Assembly (NCBI GenBank): GCA_035529315.1
Contig: DATKWZ010000006.1
Location: forward strand, 1-64,000
Source of the DNA: Anaerolineae bacterium
GTDB lineage: Bacteria > Desulfobacterota > Desulfobacteria > Desulfobacterales > ETH-SRB1
Length of the DNA stretch: 64,000 nucleotides
Direction of reading: 5' to 3'
Position numbers and translations under genes: made by a program. Below, in pieces: positions 18,046-26,698 of this stretch. The notes under the pieces were generated by a model. That model did no database searches. It had not been told where the DNA came from and was given only the letters and a program-made list of their open reading frames with translations. Positions within the stretch are counted from its first letter, which is position 1; every line of letters starts with the position of its first letter.

Positions 18046-18945
18046 ATGTCATCCGTTAAATCAAAAACAGGAAGAATAAATGTGGTAAGAATAGCCGCTC
18101 TGGTATTTCTGTTCATTATATCCTCTTCGTATGCCTATGCCTCGCAATCTACCATTACAGAGGCCGCTGGGTATGCCTGCATGGGTGAGGACAGGTCAAG
18201 GAGACAGACGGAACTGGCTGCGCTGGAAGCTGCAAAGAGAAACGCAATAGAGTTTGCATCGACCTACATGACAAGCGAAACACACATGAAGGACTTTGAG
18301 CTTGAAAAGGATCTGGTATCTGCATACGCAAATGCTACAGTGAAAGTCATTAAGGAGCTTGAGAAGGGCTGGTACAAAGATGCAAAGTCAGGGGATTGCT
18401 TCAGTGTGAAAATTAAGGTTGAGGTGATACCTGATGAAAAGGCAATGGATAAAGTTTCTAAAAGAAAGGATGTTGTGGATAATCCGTCTGCCCCGCTTCA
18501 TGTCCGGCTCTGGACGGATAAAAAGGAATATGAGCGTGGCGACAGGATGAGGATTTACATAAAAGGGAACAAGCCTTTCTATGCCCGTGTCATATACAAG
18601 GATGCTGTCGGGGAAATGGTTCAGATCCTGCCAAACCCTTACAGAAATGAAAACTATTTCCAGGGCGGGGTTATCTATGAAATTCCATCAGGCAACGACA
18701 AATTTGATCTTGAAATAAACCCCCCATTCGGCGAGGAAAATATATCCATATATGCAAGCACATCACCGCTGGGCGACATAGACCTTCACTCTCAGGGAGG
18801 AGTCTATTTTGTCAAGACAAAGGCAAAAGACATCGGTCCAAGAACAAGAGGGATAAAACTGACGGGAAAATCAACCGCCGCAGGCGGCTATGCCTCTGAG
18901 TTTTATGAGGATAAGGCTGAAGTTAAAACAAGGTCTGCGAAATAA
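18046..18945 (+). CDS. LPP20-like / DUF4384 secreted protein
   Basis: 299 residues. ATG 18046 has AAGGAG about 9 nt upstream. Signal peptide (about 1-35), an LPP20/FlgT-like N-terminal domain (TELAALEAAKRNAIEF; ETHMKDFELEKDLVSAYA) and a C-terminal DUF4384-type beta domain (YERGDRMRIYIKGNKPFYAR; VQILPNPYRN). DUF4384 is best known as a module fused to caspase-like (C14) peptidases. Here it is a separate gene, with a related protein at 25883, and the two bracket three caspase-like genes. A function as a ligand or regulator of those peptidases is inference. Confidence 0.75.
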   Translation: MSSVKSKTGRINVVRIAALVFLFIISSSYAYASQSTITEAAGYACMGEDRSRRQTELAALEAAKRNAIEFASTYMTSETHMKDFELEKDLVSAYANATVKVIKELEKGWYKDAKSGDCFSVKIKVEVIPDEKAMDKVSKRKDVVDNPSAPLHVRLWTDKKEYERGDRMRIYIKGNKPFYARVIYKDAVGEMVQILPNPYRNENYFQGGVIYEIPSGNDKFDLEINPPFGEENISIYASTSPLGDIDLHSQGGVYFVKTKAKDIGPRTRGIKLTGKSTAAGGYASEFYEDKAEVKTRSAK

Positions 18946-19075
18946 GTTGAAATAGGAGCATAACACATTTTATTGTGAATGCGCAGGAAATGGTGCCGCT
19001 GATTTTTCCTCTTTCTTTATCTTCTCCGCCGCTTTTGAAGCACTAAATCTCTTTTTAACATATTTCGAACTGAGG

Positions 19076-20236
19076 TTACCGAATGATCTTGCCTTCCCAT
19101 AAGTCACTCAGGAAATTTCTATATGGCATTATTTGTATCCTGCCATGAACTCTCTCTTCCATCTCATTACATACAACCAATGCCTTACGTGGCGAATATT
19201 CCTCTATAAAGGCGTTCAAAGGCTGTAAATCCCTTTTCTCGATTAGAGTTGAGCCTTTTACTTCAATGGCTACATCGCCTCCGCCCAATACAAAGTCGAC
19301 TTCCAAACCTGATTTTGTCCTCCAGAAATTGATTTCATAATCGATTTCATTGTAGGAATTGTAGGCTGCGATCTCCATAAAAATAAAATGCTCAAATGCT
19401 TTTCCGAACAATTCACCCTTTTCTTCCTCAATATGTCGCTTTGTTATGGCGCCTGCAACCCCCACATCAAACAAGTAAAATTTTGCCGCTTTGCTGATGA
19501 CCTGCCGGTTTTGCCTCCTCTTAAAGGGTTCTATCATAGCGCCTAAAAGCGTATCCACAAGTATCTGATAATACTCTTTTACAGTCTTGGAATCTACACC
19601 GCAATCACGCGCTATATTGGAATAATTTGTAAGCTCTCCGTGAGAGTATGCCATGGCATCAAAGAATCTGGAAAATGCGGGAATGTTTCGGGTTAACCCC
19701 TCATTAAAAACTTCTTCTTTTAAATAATCTTGCGTATAGGCTTTCAAGGATTTCTTATAGTTTTCCTTAAGATAATGATCCGGTATCATGCCGCAATTTA
19801 ATACTCTTAACAGATCCCAGTTCTCCAGTTCAAGCGTAACAAATGGAAACATCTCATAACGCCATGCCCTGCCCCCAAGAAGGTTAGCCTTTCCTCTCTT
19901 CAGCTTCCGTGCGCTTGATCCACACAGTATAAAGCTCAAACCCTTATTTTCAATCAACCAGTGAACTTCGTCCAGGAGTTGAGGAATCTTCTGTACCTCA
20001 TCCAATATCACCGGATGTTTCAGAACATCATCATCCTTTGCCAGCAGTCGTTCCCGCAAAAGAGCAGGTTTCCTGGAGAACTCAAAAAACAGATCGGTTT
20101 GAAGAAAATTATACACAAGGCTGCCTGGAAACCTTGCTTTCAGATAAGTCGATTTTCCTGTCTTTCTTGGCCCCCATAAAAAAGCAGACTGCCCTGGCGG
20201 GAGATCGATATTCAGGATCCTCTTGATATTTTCCAT
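19076..20236 (-). CDS. AAA ATPase, AAA_14/DUF4143 family
   Basis: 386 residues from the ATG at 20236 (an upstream ATG at 20302 would add 22 unconserved residues). Walker A GPRKTGKST (about 22-30), Walker B with VILDEVQKI, sensor FILCGSSARKLK, then a C-terminal DUF4143 domain with a PD-(D/E)XK-like segment (GLEVDFVLGGGDVAIEVKGS). This family is common in archaea and environmental bacteria as scattered single genes of unknown role, often thought mobile. A near-palindrome TTAGTTAAACTAA at 20256-20268 lies in its promoter region. It interrupts an otherwise plus-strand block, and a remnant of another family member lies at 43604. Confidence 0.88.
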   Translation of the reverse strand: MENIKRILNIDLPPGQSAFLWGPRKTGKSTYLKARFPGSLVYNFLQTDLFFEFSRKPALLRERLLAKDDDVLKHPVILDEVQKIPQLLDEVHWLIENKGLSFILCGSSARKLKRGKANLLGGRAWRYEMFPFVTLELENWDLLRVLNCGMIPDHYLKENYKKSLKAYTQDYLKEEVFNEGLTRNIPAFSRFFDAMAYSHGELTNYSNIARDCGVDSKTVKEYYQILVDTLLGAMIEPFKRRQNRQVISKAAKFYLFDVGVAGAITKRHIEEEKGELFGKAFEHFIFMEIAAYNSYNEIDYEINFWRTKSGLEVDFVLGGGDVAIEVKGSTLIEKRDLQPLNAFIEEYSPRKALVVCNEMEERVHGRIQIMPYRNFLSDLWEGKIIR

Positions 20237-20394
20237 TTTCGTACTTCGCTCCGATTTAGTTAAACTAATTCGGAATATAGCGCAAGCCGGTGTGGCAGTC
20301 AAGAAGAAATATCATTAAACAATCTCCAGTTGCCTTTCAGCATTACACATGATAAATTATTTAATAGTATGTAAAAAGAATAAGGAGGAAAAAT

Positions 20395-20622
20395 ATGGCC
20401 ACTAATTTAGCAATTGACGACAAATTAATCGAAGAAGCACGTTTAATTGGTCTGCATCGTACCAAAAAAGCAGTTGTTACTGAAGCGCTCCTTGAGTACA
20501 TCCAAAGGCGCAAACAGGTTGAAATTATTAACCTGTTTGGCACGATAGAATATAAGTCAGATTATAATTATAAAAAACATATTCCAATTGCTCTTCACGC
20601 GCCAAGAGTGACAAAAAAATAA
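20395..20622 (+). CDS. VapB-family antitoxin (orphan)
   Basis: 75 residues, starting MATNLAIDDKLIEEA and containing TKKAVVTEALLEYIQRRK: a ribbon-helix-helix antitoxin of the VapB (DUF2191) type. AAGGAGG lies 7 nt upstream. Normally a vapC PIN-nuclease gene overlaps its 3' end, but here the next gene is the caspase-like lipoprotein. The intervening bases (20640-20740) include TCTGGGGACAGCTTACTTAA, a word often seen at insertion-associated sites, so the toxin may have been lost in a rearrangement. The PIN gene at 22388 has its own AbrB antitoxin. Confidence 0.82.
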   Translation: MATNLAIDDKLIEEARLIGLHRTKKAVVTEALLEYIQRRKQVEIINLFGTIEYKSDYNYKKHIPIALHAPRVTKK

Positions 20623-20741
20623 AAATGTCTATCAAGACATCTAATTCTGGGGACAGCTTACTTAATTCACAAAAAAATATGTGTGGTGTTCCCGGAAATC
20701 CCTGGGAAGAGAGAGTTCGCTTTCAGGAGGTGAGAATTTTT

Positions 20742-22040
20742 ATGTTCAGTAAAACGGTTTTGAAAATACATTTATGTTTCATCCTCGGCCTGCTGCTCTT
20801 AATGACAGGATGCGCCACAGCTTTGATGCAGGTAGCAGAGAAAGGTGATATTAATGGTGTAAAGGCACTACTTGATCAAGGTGCTGACGTGAATGAAAGT
20901 TTCTACGGTAATACAGCATTGATGTCTGCATCAAGCTGTGGCCACACCGATGTGGTGAAACTTCTGATTGAAAGGGGCGTGAATGTAAATACGATGACAC
21001 AGATTGGCTCGTCAGCCCTGGGGTATGCAGCAATAGGTGGCCACAGGGATGTGATGAAAATCTTAATTGATAACGGAGCGAATGTAGATGCAGCTATAAG
21101 GGGTTTAGAGCAAGGAACTGCCATCGTCGTCGGCCATCCCGATTTATTTGCTCGAATTAAGATGGGCATTAAGCTACTTGAAAAGACTGTTAAGAAGCAG
21201 GAAATCGCCAACCAGCCAACAATGCCAGTTCTCAGGCCATCTCAAGAAGTATCCCCAGCCATCAAATCCGACGTTGACGATCTCCCTCCGGTGACGGCAA
21301 AACCAAACAAGAACGCCTATGCAATCGTCATCGGAGTTGAAAAGTACCGCCAGAAACTGCCGAAGGCTGATTATGCAGACAATGATGCCAGGATTATGGC
21401 AGAGTATCTCACGAAGGTCATGGGATATCCTGAAGAGAATGTTGTTACATTGCTTAATGATAGGGCACTAAAAAGTGATTTTGAAAAGTATTTCGAGAAA
21501 TGGCTCGGTAATAACGTTGAAAAAGGCAGTTCGGTTTTTATCTATTTTTCTGGCCATGGCGCGCCGAATACCAAAACCGGCGATGCTTATTTAGTGCCCT
21601 ACGATGGCGATCCAACCTTTATTGACCAAACAGGCTATTCTCTGAAAAGAATGTACGATGCACTCGGAAAGCTTCCGGCAAAAGAAATTGTTGTTGCCCT
21701 TGATTCCTGCTTCTCCGGTGCTGGTGGAAGGTCGGTGATCGCCAAGGGTGCACGGCCTCTGGTTATGAATCTCCGGAACAACACGGCTCTGTCAAAGAAT
21801 ATGACTGTCATATCCGCATCAGCTGGCGACCAAATCAGTTCGACCTATGATGAAAAAGGGCATGGGCTTTTTACCTACTTCATGCTCAAGGGGATCAAGA
21901 ATGAGGATGTCCTAAATCCGGACGGTTCTATCAAAATGGACGATCTGTTCGGTTACCTCAAGCCCCAGGTGGAGCGCATTGCGAGGAAGCAATTCAACAA
22001 CGAGCAGACGCCGCAGTTGATCGGGGCGAAAAAGAATTAG
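20742..22040 (+). CDS. Ankyrin-caspase (peptidase C14) lipoprotein, copy 1
   Basis: 432 residues. ATG 20742 follows AGGAGGTG at a 9-nt spacing; the 39 codons open upstream are not coding-like. Lipoprotein signal LLLLMTGC (Cys24). Three ankyrin repeats at about 28-130 (DINGVKALLDQGADVN; HTDVVKLLIERGVNVN; HRDVMKILIDNGANVD), a linker, then a caspase-like domain from about 185 (NKNAYAIVIGVEKY) with the catalytic dyad His272 (FSGHGAP) and Cys323 (LDSCFSG). Expected on the periplasmic side or outer membrane, unlike most bacterial caspase homologues, which are cytosolic. Closely related to copy 2 (22956). Specificity, likely after basic residues, cannot be read here. Confidence 0.9.
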   Translation: MFSKTVLKIHLCFILGLLLLMTGCATALMQVAEKGDINGVKALLDQGADVNESFYGNTALMSASSCGHTDVVKLLIERGVNVNTMTQIGSSALGYAAIGGHRDVMKILIDNGANVDAAIRGLEQGTAIVVGHPDLFARIKMGIKLLEKTVKKQEIANQPTMPVLRPSQEVSPAIKSDVDDLPPVTAKPNKNAYAIVIGVEKYRQKLPKADYADNDARIMAEYLTKVMGYPEENVVTLLNDRALKSDFEKYFEKWLGNNVEKGSSVFIYFSGHGAPNTKTGDAYLVPYDGDPTFIDQTGYSLKRMYDALGKLPAKEIVVALDSCFSGAGGRSVIAKGARPLVMNLRNNTALSKNMTVISASAGDQISSTYDEKGHGLFTYFMLKGIKNEDVLNPDGSIKMDDLFGYLKPQVERIARKQFNNEQTPQLIGAKKN

Positions 22041-22086
22041 GGATTGTTTATGAGAAAATGCTGCGTTTTGTATGGAGGATAATGGA

Positions 22087-22130
22087 TTGACAATTATTAT
22101 TTCTTACGATAGTGATTCATTGTAAGAAAT
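22087..22130 (+). promoter_or_regulatory. Putative promoter and operator of the AbrB-PIN pair
   Basis: TTGACA at 22087-22092 is followed 16 nt later by GATAGT as a possible -10. The inverted repeat ATTTCTTAC (22099-22107) / GTAAGAAAT (22122-22130) straddles the -10, as expected for autoregulation by the antitoxin. Confidence 0.55.
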
Positions 22131-22157
22131 ATTATAAACAAAAAAGAGGGACAAGCC

Positions 22158-22391
22158 ATGCAAACCGTTATAACTTCCAAGTATCAGACGACCATACCTA
22201 AAGCCATCCGGGAAAACCTCAATCTATCCATTAATGATGCGCTTGAATGGAAGATTGAAAATGGGAAAATTGTAGTTTTGCCCACGCAGAAAAACTTCTT
22301 AAAGTTTAGAAACGCTGTTAAAACAGGTAGCGGAGATATCGAAAACGACATAAAATTATCCATAAAACGACGGACAGAAAGATACCAGTGA
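22158..22391 (+). CDS. AbrB/SpoVT-family antitoxin
   Basis: 77 residues with a swapped-hairpin AbrB DNA-binding fold: ITSKYQTTIPKAIRENLNL, then DALEWKIENGKIVVLP. AGAGGGACAAG precedes the ATG. It overlaps the PIN gene by 4 nt (GTGA), typical of a toxin-antitoxin operon. An inverted repeat in the promoter at 22099-22130 is a candidate binding site. Confidence 0.88.
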   Translation: MQTVITSKYQTTIPKAIRENLNLSINDALEWKIENGKIVVLPTQKNFLKFRNAVKTGSGDIENDIKLSIKRRTERYQ

Positions 22392-22813
22392 AAAGACATC
22401 CTGTTGTTATAGATACCAATGCGCTGATATCCTTTGTAACGGATAGAAATAAGAGCCAGCAAAACAAAATAGCAGGGCTTTTTGAAAACGCTGCCAGACT
22501 GCGGTTGTCAATTTTGTGCCCACAGAATGTCATAACCGAATTTGTCTATGTGTTGGATAGGGTTTATAATATCCAGAGCTTGGTAATAAAGGAGATGATC
22601 GGTAGTTTTGTTACTATGCCTGGCATAGAAATTGTCCACGAAGTAAACCTGAAAATCCTTTTTTCATACTGGCCTGATAAGATCCCTGACTATGGCGATG
22701 CTGTTGTTGCGTCTGTTTGCAAAGATAGAAAGAAAGCCATGGTCGCGACATTTGACCGTAAATTCAGCGCTGCCCTGAAAAAACTCGGCATTTCTGTATA
22801 TGCCTTTCAATAG
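22388..22813 (+). CDS. PIN-domain toxin (VapC-like ribonuclease)
   Basis: 141 residues, GTG start overlapping the antitoxin stop. PIN-domain acidic residues are in place: Asp9 (VIDTNAL), Glu in ITEFVYVL, Asp in IPDYGDAVVAS and Asp in ATFDRKF, so a Mg2+-dependent endoribonuclease is expected, neutralised by the AbrB-type antitoxin. The pair sits between the two ankyrin-caspase genes, in the same direction. Confidence 0.88.
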   Translation: MKRHPVVIDTNALISFVTDRNKSQQNKIAGLFENAARLRLSILCPQNVITEFVYVLDRVYNIQSLVIKEMIGSFVTMPGIEIVHEVNLKILFSYWPDKIPDYGDAVVASVCKDRKKAMVATFDRKFSAALKKLGISVYAFQ

Positions 22814-22955
22814 TTTTATATTGGTGCATATTGATGCAAATCCTGAACTATAAATAGCGAGATTTTTGCATAAAATCCTGAATATCCTGCAAGTCTTCCA
22901 AAATCGCAAAGGAAAATCAATATTCACTTCCGAGCTGGAGGAGATAAGAATTTTC

Positions 22956-24257
22956 ATGTTTAGAAACACGGTTTTGAAAATACATTTATGTTTCATCCTC
23001 GGCCTGCTGTTCTTAATAACAGGATGCGCAACGCCTCTCATGCAGGTAGCAAAGAAAGGTGATATTAATGGTGTAAAGGCACTACTTGATCAAGGCGCTG
23101 ACGTGAATGAAAGTTTCCACGGTGAAACTGCATTGATGTTGGCCTCATACTATGCACACACCGATGTGGTGAAACTTCTGATTGAAAGGGGCGTGAATGT
23201 AAATACGATGACACAGATGGGCTCGTCAGCCCTGGGGTATGCAGCAATGGGTGGCCACAGGGATGTGATGAAAATCTTAATTGATAACGGAGCGAATGTA
23301 GATGCAGCTATAACGGGTTTAGAGCAACACGCTGCCATTTTTGCCAGCTATCCCGAAGCAGTTGCTCGAAATAAGATGGGCATTAAGCTACTTGAAAAGA
23401 CTGTTAAGAAGCAGGAAATCGCCAGCCAGCCAACAATGCCAGTTCTCAGGCCATCTCAAGAAGTATCCCCAGCCATCAAATCCGACGTCGACGAACTTCC
23501 TATGATGCAAGCAAAACCAAACAAAAACGCTTATGCAATAGTAATCGGTATCGAAAATTACCGTCAGAAACTCCCCAAGGCTGATTATGCAGACAATGAT
23601 GCTCGTGTTATGGCAGAGTATCTTGCGAAGGTCATGGGCTATCCTGAAGAGAATGTTGTTACGCTTACTGGTGAACATGCTACAAAAAGTGATTTTCAGA
23701 AATACATTGAAAAATGGCTACCAAATAATGCAGAAAAAGACAGTTCTGTATTTATCTATTACTCAGGTCACGGAGCACCCAATCCTAAAACTGGTGATGC
23801 CTTCCTTGTGCCATACGATGGAGATCCCTCTTTTATTGAAGAGACGGGATATCCCCTGAAAAGGCTTTATGCAAAGCTCGACACGCTTCAGGCAAAGGAA
23901 ATCATCGTTGTCCTTGATTCCTGTTTTTCAGGCGCAGGCGGTAGAAGCGTTCTTGCCAAAGGTGCCCGACCCCTTGTTATGAATATGGACAAACAGGTGT
24001 TTTACAGTGACCGGATAGCAATTCTTTCCGCATCATCGGGGAGCCAGATAAGCTCAACCCATGATAAGGAGGGGCACGGCCTCTTTACATACTTTCTGCT
24101 CAAGGGGATCAAGGAGGGCAATTCTGAGCTTGGGATGCTCTACAATTACCTTAAACCGCAGGTGGAAAGGATTGCGAGGAAAACGTATAATAACGAGCAA
24201 ACCCCGGGGCTGATTGCTCCGAAGGGGCTTTTGAACCTGAGACTTTACGACAGGTAG
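22956..24257 (+). CDS. Ankyrin-caspase (peptidase C14) lipoprotein, copy 2
   Basis: 433 residues, start ATG 22956 after GGAGGAGAT. Same architecture as copy 1: lipobox MTGC-like LFLITGC (Cys24), three ankyrin repeats (28-130), caspase domain with His272 (YSGHGAP) and Cys323 (LDSCFSG), both at identical positions to copy 1. At DNA level the ankyrin half up to about 23500 is almost identical to copy 1, whereas most of the caspase half has diverged, especially around 23680-23760 and 23980-24240. This is a tandem duplication with later divergence or patchy gene conversion. It ends 16 bp before the third caspase gene. Confidence 0.9.
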   Translation: MFRNTVLKIHLCFILGLLFLITGCATPLMQVAKKGDINGVKALLDQGADVNESFHGETALMLASYYAHTDVVKLLIERGVNVNTMTQMGSSALGYAAMGGHRDVMKILIDNGANVDAAITGLEQHAAIFASYPEAVARNKMGIKLLEKTVKKQEIASQPTMPVLRPSQEVSPAIKSDVDELPMMQAKPNKNAYAIVIGIENYRQKLPKADYADNDARVMAEYLAKVMGYPEENVVTLTGEHATKSDFQKYIEKWLPNNAEKDSSVFIYYSGHGAPNPKTGDAFLVPYDGDPSFIEETGYPLKRLYAKLDTLQAKEIIVVLDSCFSGAGGRSVLAKGARPLVMNMDKQVFYSDRIAILSASSGSQISSTHDKEGHGLFTYFLLKGIKEGNSELGMLYNYLKPQVERIARKTYNNEQTPGLIAPKGLLNLRLYDR

Positions 24258-24273
24258 CTGTAGAAGGTGGGTT

Positions 24274-25857
24274 ATGAAAAAGGATGATTCAAAGGCTTTT
24301 ATTCCTTTAATCAGTGTAATCTTTCTCGTAGGTATGATGATGTCCGGCTGCGCCAGCATGATGGGCGCGTCGGGCCATATGGCCAACTCGCTGAACTATG
24401 TCCGCCAGCACAAGGGGGAGGGCCTGCGGCGTCCCATGGCGGGTAGTGAAGCGGAACTTATGGACATGGCGGTGAAGAGCATGGAGAAAGCCAACTATAC
24501 CATCATTCGGGAGCCTCATGCGGTGTTGGCTAAGTACAAGGCGGGTACCGATATCTCTTACGCCTTCTATTTCTACCCATCCCAGATGAACAATCAGACC
24601 TACGTCGAAGTCCTCATTGCCAGCCCCTGGTTGACGGCCAAACAAATGCGGAAATTTCAGGAGCAGGCATTTACAATCATCTTAGTCGATATAAATAAGA
24701 AACTTCTGGAAAAAGGATATGATCCTAATGTGAAGGTGGAGGGGTCATGGCTCCCATTAAGCACTGCGGCCTTTGATGGTCAAATAGAGACCGCAAAAAA
24801 ATTAATAAATAAAGGTGCAGATTTGGATTTAGCGATCTATGAGCTAAAAGAATTTGCATCGAAACAATCGCCCTACTTGAGCTATCCAGATAATAGAAAA
24901 GCATATGATAAGGCTAATTTGGCTGTTGAAATGCTGAATAGATTTACGCCCAGGCAGATAGTCCAACAAACTAATGTCTCTCAAAACATAACCAAAGAAG
25001 ACCTCGCAAACATCGTTAAATCCGTAGTCGAAGATGCGAAAAAGTCTCAAAATAAAGACATAAAGACAGCCTCCGCAGTTCAATCAGATATAGATAAACC
25101 TTTTTTCAGCACAGCTTCAAAAATCATGGGTGACAATGATTATGCAATTATCATTGGGATTGAAGGTTATAGCAGTTTGCCGAAATCTGATTATTCCTAC
25201 GACGATGCCATGTTGGTAAAAGATTACATTAAGGCTTTGGGTGTAAAAGAGAGAAACATCGAATTACTGACCGATGAAAAGGCAACTCTGTCAGGGATAA
25301 TGAAATCGATCGAAGCGTGGCTGCCGAACAAGCTCAAGAAAGGCGGAAAGGTTTTTGTTTATTATTCCGGCCACGGCTCTCCTAACCCGGTAACAGGCGA
25401 AGCGTTCATCGTTCCTCATGATGGCGACCCCAATTATCTTGATGTTACAGGATATCCCCTGAAACGGCTGTATGAGAAACTTGGACGGCTGCAGGCATCA
25501 GAGATCATTGTTGTTTTGGACTCCTGTTTTTCCGGGGCGGGTGGAAGAAGCGTCCTTGCCAAAGGAGCGCGGCCATTGGTTATGACATCACAGAGCGCCA
25601 TTCTGCCACAGAACATGGTGGTGCTGTCGGCAACACAGGGCTCGCAGATAAGCACTTCGTTTCAAGAAAAAGGCTACGGAATATTTACATACTATTTCCT
25701 AAAGGCGCTCAAAGATGGCAAAAAATCTGTTGCTGAAATCTATGAACATATAAAGCCCTACGTAGAAGACGAAGCAAAATCAATAAATGTCCAGCAATCA
25801 CCAAGTATCAATCCGAATTTAGACAAATTAAAAGGAAGTTTTTTATTAAGAAAATAA
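24274..25857 (+). CDS. Caspase-like (C14) lipoprotein with distinct N-terminal domain
   Basis: 527 residues. Lipoprotein signal VGMMMSGC (Cys26). Residues 30-145 form an unrecognised alpha-beta domain (ANYTIIREPHAVLAKYKAG; ISYAFYFYPSQMNN), then one or two ankyrin-like units (LSTAAFDGQIETAKKLINKG), a polar helical linker, and a caspase domain from about 285 with His367 (YSGHGSP) and Cys418 (LDSCFSG). The first ~390 bases are visibly richer in G+C than the rest, suggesting that the N-terminal domain was joined from another source. Likely cotranscribed with copy 2 and the following DUF4384 gene (25 bp gap). Confidence 0.88.
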   Translation: MKKDDSKAFIPLISVIFLVGMMMSGCASMMGASGHMANSLNYVRQHKGEGLRRPMAGSEAELMDMAVKSMEKANYTIIREPHAVLAKYKAGTDISYAFYFYPSQMNNQTYVEVLIASPWLTAKQMRKFQEQAFTIILVDINKKLLEKGYDPNVKVEGSWLPLSTAAFDGQIETAKKLINKGADLDLAIYELKEFASKQSPYLSYPDNRKAYDKANLAVEMLNRFTPRQIVQQTNVSQNITKEDLANIVKSVVEDAKKSQNKDIKTASAVQSDIDKPFFSTASKIMGDNDYAIIIGIEGYSSLPKSDYSYDDAMLVKDYIKALGVKERNIELLTDEKATLSGIMKSIEAWLPNKLKKGGKVFVYYSGHGSPNPVTGEAFIVPHDGDPNYLDVTGYPLKRLYEKLGRLQASEIIVVLDSCFSGAGGRSVLAKGARPLVMTSQSAILPQNMVVLSATQGSQISTSFQEKGYGIFTYYFLKALKDGKKSVAEIYEHIKPYVEDEAKSINVQQSPSINPNLDKLKGSFLLRK

Positions 25858-25882
25858 AGCCGAGGGGATTAGAAACGACGCC

Positions 25883-26698
25883 ATGAAAAAACTTTTAGTA
25901 ATTCTTTGCATACTTATCCTCCCTGTTTGTTCTTTCGCCTCTGAAAAACCTGTATGGGTGGAAGCAACGGGAGAAGCTTGTCTCGGTGAGATCGACACGC
26001 CAAAGGAAGTAAAGGAAAGGGCCAGGCGGGACGCCCAAAAGAATGCTCTGGAAAAGGCTGTGGGGGTTTTTATCAAGTCACATACTCTCGTATCAAACAG
26101 CCAATTGGCGGAAGATTTGATATATGCCGCCGTGAGAGGACAGATTGAAAAGTCTGAGATACTTCACGAGGGATGGGATACGAAAGAAAGGAGCCTTTAC
26201 AGGATAAAGCTTAAATCTCTCATCAAACCGGTGTATCCCGAAAAAGGAAAAGGGCTTTCCGTTAAGGCGTATCTTTCCAAAACAGACCTGAAAGAGGGTG
26301 AGGAAGTCAGGATATTTTACGAGGCGAGCAACGACTGCTATATTTATATCTTTTCCGTTGCCGCAGACGGTTCGGTGACCCTGCTTCTGCCGAACTCGAT
26401 TCACATGGAGAATCTAACGAGAACAGGAAAAGCTTACGAATTCCCCACTTCCGACAGCGAGATCCACCTGAAAGCCATGTTCCTTCCCGGCTACAAAGGA
26501 AAAGTTGCGGAAGAACGTATCAAACTGATCGCCACCAAAGAAAAAGAGGAGATTCTATCGTTAGGGTTTCATGAGGGAATGTTCAAGGTTTATGATTCAC
26601 GGTCAACAGGAATGATCAGCGATCTTGTGAAGAGACTCAACAGAATAGATCCGGATAAATGGACGGAAACAACAGCAGTTTATACTCTTACAAGATAA
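25883..26698 (+). CDS. LPP20-like / DUF4384 secreted protein
   Basis: 271 residues with a signal peptide (1-~20), an LPP20/FlgT-like N-terminal domain (ARRDAQKNALEKAVGVFIKS; HTLVSNSQLAEDLIYAAVRG) and a C-terminal DUF4384-type domain (LKEGEEVRIFYEASNDCYIY; DGSVTLLLPN). Paralogue of 18046-18945. It closes the caspase block and is 25 bp from the third caspase gene, which supports a shared pathway. DUF4384 domains usually occur fused to caspases, so a split version next to caspases is a sensible arrangement. Confidence 0.78.
   Translation: MKKLLVILCILILPVCSFASEKPVWVEATGEACLGEIDTPKEVKERARRDAQKNALEKAVGVFIKSHTLVSNSQLAEDLIYAAVRGQIEKSEILHEGWDTKERSLYRIKLKSLIKPVYPEKGKGLSVKAYLSKTDLKEGEEVRIFYEASNDCYIYIFSVAADGSVTLLLPNSIHMENLTRTGKAYEFPTSDSEIHLKAMFLPGYKGKVAEERIKLIATKEKEEILSLGFHEGMFKVYDSRSTGMISDLVKRLNRIDPDKWTETTAVYTLTR

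Noticed and set aside
22388-22813. This PIN toxin as the missing partner of the VapB at 20395
   Set aside because: It overlaps its own AbrB-type antitoxin and is 1.8 kb away from VapB.
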